Positions 52,664 to 63,139 are shown, numbered from the stretch's first letter. The stretch is 64,000 bases of DNA from Phycisphaerales bacterium (GCA_028278245.1 JANQEQ010000055.1:1-64000); one strand, 5' to 3'. Made by a program: numbers and translations. Notes: generated by a model not told the origin, from the letters alone.

Positions 52664-55258
52664 TTACCCAGCAGCAGCCGGGGCTGTTGTCGGGGTGGTG
52701 GGAGTGGGTTGATTTCCTCCATTGTCATCATCACCGTCATCTTCACCCTCATCGTTCTCTCCCTTGGATTTGGGAGAGTGGACGGCGCTGAAGAAAAGGT
52801 TGTCCGCATCTTCCTTGTGGGTGACATTGATCTGATCGCCGGCCACGTAATCACCACTGAGGAGCGATTCCGCCAGCGGATCTTCGATGTGCGTGCCGAT
52901 TGCGCGCCGGAGCGGACGGGCACCGAAATCTGGATTGAAACCCTTCTCAATCAGGAAGTCCTTTGCCGCCTGATCGAGTTCCAGCGTCATTTCCTTGACT
53001 TCCAGACGTTCGCGTACTTTGTTCAATTCGATCTCGATAATCTCGTAAAGATCTTCCTTGATCAACGGACGGAAGACGATGATTTCATCCAACCGGTTGA
53101 GGAATTCAGGGCGGAAGAACTTCTCGCACTCGGCGAGTAATGCGTCCTTGATCTTCTGGTAGTTCTGGACATCATCGCGCTTGCCGAAGCCAAACGATTG
53201 ACCACCCTTGATCAGATCTGCGCCGATGTTACTGGTCATGATGAGGATGACATTCTTGAAATCGACGTGCCGGCCGAAGGAATCGGTAAGTCGGCCTTCC
53301 TCCATGATCTGGAGAAGCATGTTGAAGACGTCAGGATGTGCCTTTTCAACTTCATCAAGCAGAACCACCGCATAGGGGCGGCGACGGATGCGCTCGGTGA
53401 GCTGACCGCCTTCCTCGTAACCGACATATCCGGGAGGAGCGCCGATGAGGCGGGAGACATTGTGCTTCTCCATGTATTCGCTCATGTCAAGATAAATCAG
53501 GGCATCAGCGTCTCCGAACATGAACTCCGCCAGCGCCTTGGCCAACAGGGTTTTTCCCACGCCGGAAGGGCCGATGAAGATGAACGAACCCATGGGGCGC
53601 TCGGGATCTTTGAGTCCGGACCGCGCCTTGCGAATAGCCTTGGCGACCGATTCGACCGCTTCGTCCTGACTGACGACGGTCTTATGCAGCTCTTCTTCCA
53701 GTTTGAGCAATCGTTCGGACTCTTCCTTTTCCAGTCTTGTCAGCGGTACGCCGGTCATTTTGCTGACGACTTCAGCGATGACGTCCTCGTCAACCACGCC
53801 GCCGATTTCATTCATCTGCTCGCGCCATTCCTGCTGCAATTTTTCCTTTTCGCTGCGAAGCTTTTCAGCCTGGTCGCGAAGATCAGCCGCTTTTTCGTAG
53901 TCCGCTTCCTTGACGGCTTCATCTTTCTGTATGGAGAGTAGTTCGATCTTTTCTTCCATGTCGGCCAGATCCGGTGGCTTGGTCATACTCGTCAGCCTGA
54001 CCCGGGCACCGGCTTCATCTATCACATCGATGCTCTTGTCCGGTTGAACCCGACCGGGGATGTATCGACCGGCAAGCTCCACCGCGCTGCGCAGTGCGCC
54101 GTCCGTGATCTCTACACGATGGTGCGAGGCATATCGTTCGCGCAAACCCTTGAGGATTTCAATGGTTTGTTTGGCGGTGGGGGGTTCGACAGGAATCGAC
54201 TGGAATCGCCGCTCCAGCGCACTGTCCTTTTCGATGTATTTTCGATATTCATCGAAAGTGGTTGCGCCGATGCACTGGATTTCACCCCGGGAAAGCGCCG
54301 GTTTGAGGACGTTGGATGCGTCGATCGCACCTTCCGCTCCACCTGCTCCGACCAGTGTGTGCAACTCGTCGATGAACAAAATAACGTTCTTGGCGCGGCG
54401 GACTTCGTTCATGACCGCTTTGATGCGCTCTTCAAACTGACCTCGGTATTTCGTCCCGGCCACCATCATGGCCAGATCAAGTACTACAAGACGCCGATCC
54501 TGCAACAGATCCGGAACTTCCTGGTCAACGATCTGCTGGGCAAGACCTTCAACAATCGCAGTTTTGCCAACGCCCGCTTCGCCCAGTAGTACGGGATTGT
54601 TTTTAGTTCGCCGGCATAGAACCTGTACCAGCCGCTCAATCTCATCCTGCCGGCCGATGCAGGGATCAAGATCCTTATTGCGGGCCAGTTCGGTGAGATC
54701 TCGACCGAAGCTGTCCAGTGCCGGGGTTTTACTTTTTCCTCGTTTCGGGGCAGCGCCCATTTCCCCTCCCGGTCCACCGCTTGGCTCAAGGCCTTCTTCG
54801 ACTTCCCCTGCTTCCGGACTCCCTGCCCCCAGCAGGTTGAGCACCTCTTCTCGGACCTCTTCCAGCTTGAGACCGAGATTCAGCAGAACTTGCGCTGCCA
54901 CACCATCATGCTCGCGTAGCAAACCAAGAAGCAGATGCTCGGTACCGACATAATTGTGATTGAGTGCCCGCGCTTCTTCGATGGCATATTCGATGACCTT
55001 CTTGGCTCGTGGAGTTTGAGGCAGCTTGCCCATCGTGACCATTTCCGGCCCCGATTTGACGAGCTTTTCAACTTCCAGGCGAACCTTGCGCAGGTCGATG
55101 TCGAGGTTCTTCAAGACATTGGCACCAACGCCGGATCCTTCCTTGACCAGACCCAGCAGAATATGCTCGGTACCGATGTACTCGTGATTGAAGCGTTGTG
55201 CTTCCTGGTTGGCCAAAGCCATGACTTTTCGAGCACGGTCAGTGAGCCGTTCAAACAT
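52664..55258 (-). CDS. clpC: ATP-dependent Clp protease ATPase subunit ClpC
   Basis: ClpC unfolds substrates for ClpP. The 864-residue protein has two Clp N-terminal repeats (1-145, starting [20 protein letters not shown]), D1 with Walker A GEAGVGKT (226-233), a UVR-like middle segment ([29 protein letters not shown]) and D2 with GPSGVGKT and [36 protein letters not shown] tail of about 40 residues, acidic and then Thr/Pro/Ala-rich, is additional. ClpP is not in the window. Confidence 0.97.
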   Translation of the reverse strand: MFERLTDRARKVMALANQEAQRFNHEYIGTEHILLGLVKEGSGVGANVLKNLDIDLRKVRLEVEKLVKSGPEMVTMGKLPQTPRAKKVIEYAIEEARALNHNYVGTEHLLLGLLREHDGVAAQVLLNLGLKLEEVREEVLNLLGAGSPEAGEVEEGLEPSGGPGGEMGAAPKRGKSKTPALDSFGRDLTELARNKDLDPCIGRQDEIERLVQVLCRRTKNNPVLLGEAGVGKTAIVEGLAQQIVDQEVPDLLQDRRLVVLDLAMMVAGTKYRGQFEERIKAVMNEVRRAKNVILFIDELHTLVGAGGAEGAIDASNVLKPALSRGEIQCIGATTFDEYRKYIEKDSALERRFQSIPVEPPTAKQTIEILKGLRERYASHHRVEITDGALRSAVELAGRYIPGRVQPDKSIDVIDEAGARVRLTSMTKPPDLADMEEKIELLSIQKDEAVKEADYEKAADLRDQAEKLRSEKEKLQQEWREQMNEIGGVVDEDVIAEVVSKMTGVPLTRLEKEESERLLKLEEELHKTVVSQDEAVESVAKAIRKARSGLKDPERPMGSFIFIGPSGVGKTLLAKALAEFMFGDADALIYLDMSEYMEKHNVSRLIGAPPGYVGYEEGGQLTERIRRRPYAVVLLDEVEKAHPDVFNMLLQIMEEGRLTDSFGRHVDFKNVILIMTSNIGADLIKGGQSFGFGKRDDVQNYQKIKDALLAECEKFFRPEFLNRLDEIIVFRPLIKEDLYEIIEIELNKVRERLEVKEMTLELDQAAKDFLIEKGFNPDFGARPLRRAIGTHIEDPLAESLLSGDYVAGDQINVTHKEDADNLFFSAVHSPKSKGENDEGEDDGDDDNGGNQPTPTTPTTAPAAAG

Positions 55259-55555
55259 TGGTCAACCTCCATAGGTTCGGCGAAAACTCGCCAGATGAAT
55301 TTCAGGCTTCCGGTCAACTGTAGCGGCGAGCTATCGGACCTTCCACCAGAGGGCTCAAATGCCACCCAAGAAGGGCAACAGGCGTACCATTCCATCGGTT
55401 TCCCATGCCCTGTCCATCACTAATTCAGGGCAATGTAACGGCTCCAATGGATGCCGATTTCTCCCTGAGGAGGACGCGATATGCCATATTGGCGGCATGT
55501 ATCTATCCGTATAAACCGGTGTTCACCCACCTTTATGCCGGAAATAGCAGAAAAG

Positions 55556-55597
55556 AAGCCGAGTCTGAGTGACAGAATTTCTGTCACGAAGACTTGG
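55556..55597. repeat. Dispersed hairpin repeat, family A copy 2
   Basis: AAGCCGAGTCTGAGTGACAG...CTGTCACGAAGACTTGG is an inverse copy of 8248-8286. Its inner stem is longer (GTGACAGAA-TTTCTGTCAC) but preserved by compensating changes. The 377-nt gap between clpC (start 55258) and lolD (stop 55636) holds this repeat and family B copy 2, plus the clpC leader. Confidence 0.7.
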
Positions 55598-55614
55598 GTC
55601 TTCACGACACTATC

Positions 55615-55649
55615 CGCATCTTCCTCGGAGACTCGTCAAATGCGGTTTA
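55615..55649. repeat. Dispersed hairpin repeat, family B copy 2
   Basis: This matches 11471-11505 at 32 of 35 positions. It overlaps the last codons of lolD, so the stop codon (55636-55638) lies within the repeat. Confidence 0.7.
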
Positions 55650-56385
55650 TGTCTTCCTGCACCTGCCCGTGATGCAGACGGACTATTCGATCTGCTCGCT
55701 TTGCGATATCCGGATCGTGCGTCACCATGACAATCGTCAATCCCGCCTGATGTTGCCTGGCCAGCAAATCGAGGATTTCTCCCCCGGTTTGTTCATCGAG
55801 ATTGCCCGTCGGCTCGTCAGCGAGGAGGACTTGTGGCCGATTAATCAATGCCCGTGCTATGGCAACCCGCTGGCGCTCCCCGCCGGAGAGTTCACGCGGC
55901 CGATGTGTCAATCTGTGATCCAGACCAAACGCCTGCAACAGTGAAGCCGCCTGTCCGCGCAGCTCGGCGCGCTGCCTGTAGTACGCAAATCGCGAAAGCC
56001 CCACCAGTGAAGGCAGGATCGTATTCTCGGTGACGTTCAATTCCGGCAGCAGGTGATAAAACTGAAAAACGAATCCGATGGAGTTGTTGCGATAGCGATT
56101 CCGCCGACTTTGCGTCAACTGCGTCAGGTCATTCCCATCAAAGTGGATTGTCCCTTTTGCAGTGTCGGGCTGATCAAGATCTCCCATGAGGTGAAGCAGT
56201 GTGCTCTTACCGCTGCCCGATGCACCGAGAATGGCGATCCACTCCCCGCGATAAACCGTGAGCGATGCACCCTTGAGCACAGGGACATCAACCCGCCCGA
56301 GTCGATACGTTTTATGCACGTCGCGCGCCTGCAGGATGGGTGATGCAGCCGAATCACCGGATTGAGTGGTGGTCTGATCACTCAT
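55636..56385 (-). CDS. lolD: Lipoprotein-release ABC transporter ATP-binding protein
   Basis: LolD drives release of outer-membrane lipoproteins. The start at ATG 56385 overlaps the end of the lolC-like gene by 8 nt (GTTATGAGTGA); 249 residues. The Walker [11 protein letters not shown]-loop [21 protein letters not shown], signature [16 protein letters not shown] and Walker [16 protein letters not shown] match LolD/MacB-type ATPases. The overlap with the permease upstream supports LolD. The C-terminus runs into repeat family B. Confidence 0.9.
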   Translation of the reverse strand: MSDQTTTQSGDSAASPILQARDVHKTYRLGRVDVPVLKGASLTVYRGEWIAILGASGSGKSTLLHLMGDLDQPDTAKGTIHFDGNDLTQLTQSRRNRYRNNSIGFVFQFYHLLPELNVTENTILPSLVGLSRFAYYRQRAELRGQAASLLQAFGLDHRLTHRPRELSGGERQRVAIARALINRPQVLLADEPTGNLDEQTGGEILDLLARQHQAGLTIVMVTHDPDIAKRADRIVRLHHGQVQEDINRI

Positions 56386-58027
56386 AACGCAACGCCTTGA
56401 CGGGATCGGTGTCCGCAGCTTTGGCGGCCGGGAGAAATGCACCGATCAAACTGAAAAGTACCGCGCCGATCATCGTCAACAGAGCGCTGGCCATATCCAG
56501 TGTGTTGGGAATGGTCGTGAAGTAATACACCTTCGGATCCCAGATAACCACGCCCCCCAGCTTCCAGGCAATGTAGACCAGGACGGCCAGCAGAATCAAA
56601 GTAACTGTGATGAGCAGGCCCAGTACCAATGGGAGCAGCCGGCCCGAACGACTGCGCATGATTGTCAGGATCAACGTTACCAATGCCGACAAGGCAAAGA
56701 CAATCGCCAATGTGATTGGGGGGTGTCCCATGGCGGTGTGAATCGTGTTGATGTTGTGGACGACGAGGTACGCAAGCCCCAGGCCGACGATCGATCCGAG
56801 CACGCCGACGACAAGTCCGTAACGCAGAAAAATCCAGCTGATGCCGAGGCGTGATGCACCGATTGAACGGAGGATGCCGATGTCGCGCGTCTTTTCGTAC
56901 ACAATTGCCCAGAAGATCGCCAACACCAGTCCCGCGCAGACAAGATACACCAGCGAAAAGAGTGTTCGCATCAGTTCACGTTCTTTTTCTATCGGGCCGA
57001 TGAACGGTTCCTGCTGTTTTTCCCAGGTTTGGATGATTGCGCCGTGCTGCTCTTCCGTTGCTCGTGGGGGAGGAAGGATCTGCGCCGATGTATCCTTCCA
57101 CAGTTCATCGTAAAACTGCTCGTATGATTGTTCGATGATCGGTTCCAGTTCATCAGGTGTCATGTTCCCCTTACCCCGGATGAGGATCATCGTGGCGCGC
57201 GCCGGATCAATGCCGATGACTTCCTCTCCTTCTTCATCGAGAAGTTCCGCTTCATCCAGATGAAGCAGTCGTTGCGCGATTTGCAGGGGTACCATCACGC
57301 GCTTGTCGTCGATGAGATACACGCCGGATATAAATTCGTTGACCACCGGCAGGATAGTGCTTTCCGGTTCGAGGAATCCACCGGAAGTGTCGATGGGTAA
57401 CGTCGTCAATGTCACCTGGAAATTTGGCATCCACCAATAGCCTTCTCGCATCGGTTGGTATGAGCCGTCTTCCTGTCGCACATTGGCTTCTGATACATGC
57501 ATGCCCAGCACGATACCGGGCAGATCGGAGCGGCTGTCGTGCAGCGCGATTCCATCCTGCAATACCTTATTTGAAACGAGTCGGCGAAAGTCATCTTCGT
57601 GCGCTTTGTTCTGCTCGTCCTCCGTTAAGGGTCGCCAGTACAACGTATCTGCAAAGCCCGTGACTTCGTTAAAGCTTTCCGGATCGACACCCCAGATCTG
57701 CACGGTTTCAGTTTGTTTGTTGGGACCGTCCGGATACGGCATTTTCACCAGCCCCCAACTGTCGATGACCGGCGTGGCGGCGTGAACATCAGGCAGTTTT
57801 TCCAGTCGCTCGATCAGACGTTCATAATGCGGTATGCCGTTGATGGGATAGGAAATAACCACATCGCCCATGAGTGTTCGTCCGGAATCCTTCACCATGT
57901 CAAGGAATCCGGTCATGACACTGACGACGATGATCACCAGCGCGACGCACAACGCCACCGCGGCTACGGCGATCAATGGAATGACGCGCGTGGTGAGGTA
58001 GCGATTGGTGAGCAGGGCGTGATACAT
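56378..58027 (-). CDS. LolC/LolE-type ABC transporter permease
   Basis: A 549-residue FtsX-like permease with one N-terminal helix (VIPLIAVAAVALCVALVIIVVSVMTGFLDMVKDSGRTLMGDVVISYP), a large periplasmic domain (about 60-345) and C-terminal helices with DIGILRSIGASRLGISWIF, the coupling motif. One additional helix pair (about 440-500) with a basic patch makes it longer than LolC (about 400). It is coupled with the ATPase at 55636. The single permease suggests a LolF-type homodimer. LolA/LolB were not identified. Confidence 0.85.
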   Translation of the reverse strand: MYHALLTNRYLTTRVIPLIAVAAVALCVALVIIVVSVMTGFLDMVKDSGRTLMGDVVISYPINGIPHYERLIERLEKLPDVHAATPVIDSWGLVKMPYPDGPNKQTETVQIWGVDPESFNEVTGFADTLYWRPLTEDEQNKAHEDDFRRLVSNKVLQDGIALHDSRSDLPGIVLGMHVSEANVRQEDGSYQPMREGYWWMPNFQVTLTTLPIDTSGGFLEPESTILPVVNEFISGVYLIDDKRVMVPLQIAQRLLHLDEAELLDEEGEEVIGIDPARATMILIRGKGNMTPDELEPIIEQSYEQFYDELWKDTSAQILPPPRATEEQHGAIIQTWEKQQEPFIGPIEKERELMRTLFSLVYLVCAGLVLAIFWAIVYEKTRDIGILRSIGASRLGISWIFLRYGLVVGVLGSIVGLGLAYLVVHNINTIHTAMGHPPITLAIVFALSALVTLILTIMRSRSGRLLPLVLGLLITVTLILLAVLVYIAWKLGGVVIWDPKVYYFTTIPNTLDMASALLTMIGAVLFSLIGAFLPAAKAADTDPVKALRYE

Positions 58028-58036
58028 CGTGTTCGA

Positions 58037-58909
58037 TCAGCGTGATGGTGCGGGCGGTTGTTTTGTGCCCGATGGAGAATCATCTGGGGGAATGGACATG
58101 ACGGGCTGGCCGTATTGTCTGACAAGATCTATCGGAACGCCGATGTCAGCAACGACAATGTCACCGACGTAAGGTTGGGCGTCCAGTTCGAGAAATCCTG
58201 GTTTCAGGCCGACGAAGGTAACGGTGCGATCCGCCTGCACCGCTATCCCCAGGGGTTTGCCGGTGTCGCAATCCAGTCCCGAGGGAATGTCCACCGCCAG
58301 CACCGGACATTCTGTTTCGTTGATCCAGTTGATGGCGTCTGCGGCAGGTCCGGTGATGGGCCGATCAAGACCCGTTCCGAAAATCGCATCGACAATGAGA
58401 TGCACATCAGTGCAAGTGGTGTATTGATCTGCGGAAATCTCCTGAAGTTTCATCTTGCGGCTAATCGCGCAATTGATCCCGGCATCACCCTCCGGTTTCG
58501 GTTCAGAAAGCGGGACAATAATCGGCGTTACACCCGCATTGTGCAGATGTCGGGCCAGTGCCCAGCCATCACCCCCATTGTTGCCTCCGCCGCAGATGAT
58601 CAGGACATGAGGCTGATCACACACCTGATCAGCGAGCATATCCAGAGCTTCCTCGGCCAGACCCAGCGAAGCATTTTCCATGAGCACCATGCCCGGTATG
58701 CCGATATCGTTGATGGCAGTTTGATCGATCTTGCGGACCGATTCGCGATCAAGGATGTAAGTATCAGGCAGCGGATCGGATTGTGTCGGCGCGTCGGGTG
58801 TGGGATGCGAGGAATCGTGTCGATGTTGGGGCGGTTGTGCGTGGGGGGGGTGCATATTCAGAAAGTCTACCACTGTTGCCGGTATCTTGCCGTGGGATTC
58901 CATCTTCAA
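58037..58909 (-). CDS. nnrE: NAD(P)H-hydrate epimerase
   Basis: NnrE epimerises damaged NAD(P)HX. The 290-residue protein has IDQTAINDIGIPGMVLMENAS, HVLIICGGGNNGGDGWALARHL, IVDAIFGTGLDRPI, PVLAVDIPSGLDCDTGKPLG and VTFVGLKPGFLE, the YjeF N-terminal domain. The NnrD dehydratase domain is not fused. The start is uncertain: the region 58838-58852 is a TGCGTGGGGGGGG tract, and an ATG at 58855 or 58909 is possible. The N-terminal 40 residues are Pro/His-rich. Confidence 0.9.
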   Translation of the reverse strand: MKMESHGKIPATVVDFLNMHPPHAQPPQHRHDSSHPTPDAPTQSDPLPDTYILDRESVRKIDQTAINDIGIPGMVLMENASLGLAEEALDMLADQVCDQPHVLIICGGGNNGGDGWALARHLHNAGVTPIIVPLSEPKPEGDAGINCAISRKMKLQEISADQYTTCTDVHLIVDAIFGTGLDRPITGPAADAINWINETECPVLAVDIPSGLDCDTGKPLGIAVQADRTVTFVGLKPGFLELDAQPYVGDIVVADIGVPIDLVRQYGQPVMSIPPDDSPSGTKQPPAPSR

Positions 58910-59052
58910 TCGTGACGCATGTCACCCGGTAACGCATTTCACATAGTACACTGACCCCCCCCACACGCCCCCCCACACATTCCCCCACACATCCACCATA
59001 CTCTCCCCACAACACCTCATATACACGCCGCAGGAACAGTACATCACATCGC

Positions 59053-60270
59053 ATGGAAGTATTACTCGTCATAACCTGGATTCTACTGGTGCTTTCCGCA
59101 TTGGGATTGGTGTATTGGCTGATCGTACTCTGGCGGGTCGGGCGTGTTCTTCTGGATCGTCCGACAGTGAGGCGAGGATTGTCACTCGATGCACCGGAAA
59201 ACGGTTGGCCGACACTGAGCATTATTGTCCCGGTGCATAACGAACAGCGCGTCATTGATGACTGCTGCTCTTCCTTACGCGCTCAGGATTACGAAAGGCT
59301 GGAAATCATCTTTGTGCTGGATCGCTGCGAGGATCAGTCCCTTGCGATACTCCGGCGACATGCAGCAGAAGATGATCGCATCACACTCATTGAAAACGAA
59401 GAATGCCCGTCAGACTGGGCGGGCAAGTGTCACGCAGCCCGGTTGGGAGCAGAAAAAGCACACGGAGACTGGCTGCTTTTTACGGATGCCGACACGGTGT
59501 TTGATCCGAACCTCTCCCAGGCATCGCTGGCCCTGGCAAACCACCAGCAACTGAGTCTACTCAGTCTGCTCAGTACACTCACTTTCAAACAGATGTTTGA
59601 GTACATCGTGCAGCCGGTCGCAACGCTCAACCTGATCCGCATGTATCCGATGGATCGTGTCAATCGCGCTGAATCCGGTCGTACTCGTCCCTTTGCCAAC
59701 GGACAATTCATGCTTTTCCCCCGTGAAGATTATGATCGCATCAGCGGACATACCGGCGTCAAGGATGAGTTGTTGGAAGACATTGCCTTTGCGCGTCTGA
59801 TGCACGAGAACAATGGGCGCTGCGGGGTGTTCCTTGCTGATGGAATGCTCACCTGCTCGATGTACGATTCACTGGCCGACATGCGCCGAGGGTGGAAGCG
59901 CATTTTTGTCGAAGCGTGTAAACGAAAGCCTGGACGACTGATGAAAAACGCTCGGCGGGTGATCTTCAGCGGGATTGTTCTTCCCCTGATTCAGATTCTC
60001 GCGCTGGTTGCAGCGATTATCATCTTCCGGGGATCAAATGACCCGGGTCTGGGCATTCTGACCGGCAGTATTGTTCTGGCAGGGTGGTTGGTGCAATTCC
60101 TTGCGTTGCGCTGGATTTATCATTTGGGAGGCGCGCCGCATCGAGCCTGCATTTTCTATCCGTTGGGAAGCTGGGAAGTTGCTCGTATCATGTTTGACGG
60201 TGCCCGCGATCTGAAGGATCAGCGTCCCATCCAGTGGGCGGATCGTGATTATGTGCGGCAAGTTCGTTGA
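59053..60270 (+). CDS. Family 2 glycosyltransferase with membrane helices
   Basis: The 405-residue protein has one N-terminal helix, the GT2 domain LSIIVPVHNEQRVIDDCCSSLRAQDY, HGDWLLFTDADTVFDP (the DxD motif), RPFANGQFMLFPRE, ELLEDIAFARLM and three C-terminal helices (about 305-370). It resembles the hopanoid/carotenoid and processive GT2 enzymes. The upstream 58950-59000 is a CCCCCCACACA-rich repeat. The product is unknown. Confidence 0.88.
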   Translation: MEVLLVITWILLVLSALGLVYWLIVLWRVGRVLLDRPTVRRGLSLDAPENGWPTLSIIVPVHNEQRVIDDCCSSLRAQDYERLEIIFVLDRCEDQSLAILRRHAAEDDRITLIENEECPSDWAGKCHAARLGAEKAHGDWLLFTDADTVFDPNLSQASLALANHQQLSLLSLLSTLTFKQMFEYIVQPVATLNLIRMYPMDRVNRAESGRTRPFANGQFMLFPREDYDRISGHTGVKDELLEDIAFARLMHENNGRCGVFLADGMLTCSMYDSLADMRRGWKRIFVEACKRKPGRLMKNARRVIFSGIVLPLIQILALVAAIIIFRGSNDPGLGILTGSIVLAGWLVQFLALRWIYHLGGAPHRACIFYPLGSWEVARIMFDGARDLKDQRPIQWADRDYVRQVR

Positions 60271-60345
60271 GCATCTCTCTGTCGCCATCTCATTTGCAGC
60301 ATACAATGTGCGTGTAATACGCCACTGTTATCAATAAGGATAAAG

Positions 60346-61155
60346 ATGCGAATTCTGCTCACCAATGACGATGGAATTGATGCTCCGGGAATTATTGCGC
60401 TGCACGAGGCGCTGCATGGTCTGGGCGAGATCATCACCATTGCGCCCAAAACAGTTCAATCAGCGACAAGCCACGGCATCACGTTTCATCAGCCACTGAT
60501 GACCGAAGAAGTGAAAGTCAACGACCGCATGACCGGCATAGCAGTGGATGGGCGTCCGGCAGATTGCGTCAAGGTCGCCCTGCGCGCCATCTGGCAGGAG
60601 AAGTTCGGTCCGGACACGCGGCCCGATATCACAATCAGCGGCATGAACACCGGAGCCAACAGCGGAATCAATATCATTTACTCCGGAACCGTCGCAGCCG
60701 CAGTGGAAAGCGCATTCCTCGGCGTACCGGCCATTGCCGTGAGTCTGCATTATCGCGATCTGGGGAAGATTCATTATCAAAGAGCCGCCGCTAATGCGAG
60801 AAACGTCATCGATCGTATCCTCGAACATGAACTTCATTCACACGGTGTTGTTAATGTTAACATTCCCACCACGGAAAGTGCCGATGCGCCCATGCCGGAG
60901 ATCCGCGTTGTGGCGATGAACACTGCTCCGGGGATTGATGGCTATGAACGTCGGGAAAGTCCCTCCGGCCAGGTTTATTACTGGAGCAGCGGCAGCGGAT
61001 TGATCTTTACCCACATGGAAACCGCATCGGATGTCGAAGCACTCGACAGCGGCTATGCGACCGTAACGCCCCTGAGCTTTGATCTGACCAATGTTGACCG
61101 TCTGGAAATCTGGCGCCAGAGGTTGATGACCGCTAAGGAAGCGCCCGTCGAGTGA
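60346..61155 (+). CDS. surE: 5'-nucleotidase SurE
   Basis: SurE is a stationary-phase survival nucleotidase. The 269 residues start MRILLTNDDGIDAPGI with the metal-binding DD pair, then APKTVQSATSHGITFHQPL, TISGMNTGANSGINIIYSGTVAAAVESAFLGVPAIAVS. AAGGA precedes the ATG. It overlaps the convergent TonB-like gene by 23 nt at the 3' end. Confidence 0.96.
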   Translation: MRILLTNDDGIDAPGIIALHEALHGLGEIITIAPKTVQSATSHGITFHQPLMTEEVKVNDRMTGIAVDGRPADCVKVALRAIWQEKFGPDTRPDITISGMNTGANSGINIIYSGTVAAAVESAFLGVPAIAVSLHYRDLGKIHYQRAAANARNVIDRILEHELHSHGVVNVNIPTTESADAPMPEIRVVAMNTAPGIDGYERRESPSGQVYYWSSGSGLIFTHMETASDVEALDSGYATVTPLSFDLTNVDRLEIWRQRLMTAKEAPVE

Positions 61156-62272
61156 GAATAAGCCTGATCGGGATGTCAATGGTCTGGTCGCCGGTGATTT
61201 TCTCCAGCGGCTTGCCCCGGGCGCGCCAGCGATACAAGCTATTGCGAATGGCATCATCAATACGATAATCGCCGCTGGTTTCAACAACACCCGCTTTGCG
61301 TGGAACACCATCGGGACCGAACTTAATATTCACCAGCGGATTGCCCGGAGAGGCAGTCAGCAACTGTAAAGTCGTAAATTCGGGCTTGCGGGGTCTTAAT
61401 TCCAGACCGTGCGCAGCGAGCGGTTTGCCGATCTTAATATCATCGAGTGAGACATCGACTACCGAAGTGGGTTGTGACTGTTTATCCGCAGGATCGCCCG
61501 GCTCCGGTTCCGATTCTGACTGAGCCTCGGGTGTTGGTAGTTGACTTGCTGCTGATGTGTATGCTGCGGCCATCTCTTGCAGAGTTTTCATCAATTGACG
61601 CAAACCGGGTTTCGTTTGAGTCAACTCGGGTGGCTGTTTTTCCTGCGGCTTTGACGGATCCGGTGATTCGGTTTCAGGTGCAGATGCAGATTTTTCATCG
61701 CCGATATCAAACGGCGTCATCTCCGGCTCGGGTGAAAACTCAGCAGCCGTGTTAATTTGTGTCGACTCATCCCTCACTGCCAGATCAGGCAGGATTGAAG
61801 TCGACTGAGCCGGTGTTGCGCTTTGTTCCTCACCGGGTGGTGGGGGATCACTTTGTGCCATGATCTCTGATTGGTGTGCCGGTACAGAGATGCTTTCAAC
61901 GGCTACTTTTTGTGTGGGGGGGGTGGGAGGGGAGTGGTCAATTTGAGGGCGTGGTGGAGTGATATGTGTGGGGGGGGTAAATGATGCTTGTTCGACTTCT
62001 GAAAGTTCCGCCATGTGTTCCTGATATTCATCGTAACCGACCCAGGTAAGTGTGGAAGCAGTTCCCTCATCCAGACCCAGTGGAGGTGTCGGATCCTCAT
62101 GCTTCGGTTTGGGGAGCAGGTAATCATCATCATCGAATTGTGCGTCTACGGACTTGATTAACGCTGAACTGCTCATCATTGCCATCAGCGGACCGATCGC
62201 AACAACGTGCAGCATCAGTGACAGCAGCAAACCCCCCAGCAGAGGCCAATTGAATCGACGACGATCCATCAC
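61133..62272 (-). CDS. TonB-like protein
   Basis: A 379-residue protein with one N-terminal helix (about 10-33), a long Pro/Thr/Glu-rich linker of about 225 residues (with TPPTHITPPRP, HSPPTPPTQK and PSKPQEKQPPELTQTKP), and a C-terminal TonB-like domain with NPLVNIKFGPDGVPRKAGVVETSGDYRIDDAIRNSLYRWRARGKP. Two G-tract stretches (61917-61925, 61966-61977) encode part of the linker. It is followed upstream by an ExbD-like gene on the same strand, so it probably couples membrane potential to outer-membrane transport. ExbB was not found in the window. Confidence 0.82.
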   Translation of the reverse strand: MMDRRRFNWPLLGGLLLSLMLHVVAIGPLMAMMSSSALIKSVDAQFDDDDYLLPKPKHEDPTPPLGLDEGTASTLTWVGYDEYQEHMAELSEVEQASFTPPTHITPPRPQIDHSPPTPPTQKVAVESISVPAHQSEIMAQSDPPPPGEEQSATPAQSTSILPDLAVRDESTQINTAAEFSPEPEMTPFDIGDEKSASAPETESPDPSKPQEKQPPELTQTKPGLRQLMKTLQEMAAAYTSAASQLPTPEAQSESEPEPGDPADKQSQPTSVVDVSLDDIKIGKPLAAHGLELRPRKPEFTTLQLLTASPGNPLVNIKFGPDGVPRKAGVVETSGDYRIDDAIRNSLYRWRARGKPLEKITGDQTIDIPIRLILTRRALP

Positions 62273-62320
62273 AGTATTGTATGTACCTCAATGTTCCGGC
62301 AGAACGACGATACCATGATC

Positions 62321-62770
62321 TTATTGCGGTTCAGGCTCCGATTCGGGTTGAGCCGCAAGCGGTTTGGGCATTGAAACGAGCTTAATATCCAACCCTTCCT
62401 GAGAGAGACGGTCATACAAGTTCATAAAAACAGGTAAGCGATCTGTCTGGCCCAGTTCGTCGACGGCTACGTAAATCTCGGTGTCAGGATCAATTCGTTG
62501 AGCCTGCTCGATTCGCGACAATACCTCATCCAGAACGATCGGCTGACGGTTGAAGAAAAGTTTGCCGTTGGCATCGATGCTGATAGTGACTGCCGGGGTC
62601 GGCTCCGCGGATTCAGCCGAAGCAAGCTGGGGCAGCACAATCGGTAGCAGGTCCACCCGGTTCATCAGCACCATTGCGTAGATAAAAAAGGTAAGCAACA
62701 GAAACACCACATCGATCAGCGGCATGATCTCAATACGCGTTTCGTGTTGGGTGCGTCGTAGTGCATTCAT
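62321..62770 (-). CDS. ExbD/TolR-type biopolymer transport protein
   Basis: The 149-residue protein has RIEIMPLIDVVFLLLTFFIYAMVLM, one N-terminal helix with the conserved Asp (D20 or so) of ExbD/TolR, and a periplasmic domain (VTISIDANGKLFFNRQPIVLDEVLSRIEQA, DTEIYVAVDEL). It energises TonB or Tol systems from the proton-motive force. It is 48 nt upstream of the TonB-like gene. Confidence 0.92.
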   Translation of the reverse strand: MNALRRTQHETRIEIMPLIDVVFLLLTFFIYAMVLMNRVDLLPIVLPQLASAESAEPTPAVTISIDANGKLFFNRQPIVLDEVLSRIEQAQRIDPDTEIYVAVDELGQTDRLPVFMNLYDRLSQEGLDIKLVSMPKPLAAQPESEPEPQ

Positions 62771-62788
62771 AAGCAGGAGCGTTTGGAA

Positions 62789-63139
62789 TTACGCTGAATC
62801 ATCACCGATTTGCAGTGAAGCCAGCGATGTGCTTATATCTTCAGTGAACTGGAACATCTTATCCAGACCGGTGGTGATAAAAATCGACCACACTGAATCA
62901 CTTATCGTGCACAGGCTCAAATGCGATCCATGTGTCAGCAGGTGTTTGCGCAAGCGCAGAAGCTGAGCGAGGTTTGAAGAGTTCAGCCGGGTTACACCCT
63001 GGAAGTTAACGACCACGTCGGGGAGCTTGCCGATTTTTCCTGACAGGCGGCGCATGATGGTATCCATATCTTCGGAGAATACCGGCTCATCGTTGAGTTC
63101 CAGAACCAGGATGGATTCAGACCATTCGTTCAGGGGCAT
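62789..63139 (-). CDS. STAS-domain protein
   Basis: A 116-residue protein with VLELNDEPVFSEDMDTIMRRLSG, DVVVNFQGVTRLNSSNLAQLLRLRKHL and LSLCTISDSVWSIFITTGLDKMFQF, the STAS fold of anti-sigma-factor antagonists. The SS pair in LNSSNLAQ is the usual phosphorylation site region. No kinase or phosphatase partner is close. It is 18 nt upstream of the ExbD-like gene, with a small gap to gyrA. Confidence 0.85.
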   Translation of the reverse strand: MPLNEWSESILVLELNDEPVFSEDMDTIMRRLSGKIGKLPDVVVNFQGVTRLNSSNLAQLLRLRKHLLTHGSHLSLCTISDSVWSIFITTGLDKMFQFTEDISTSLASLQIGDDSA

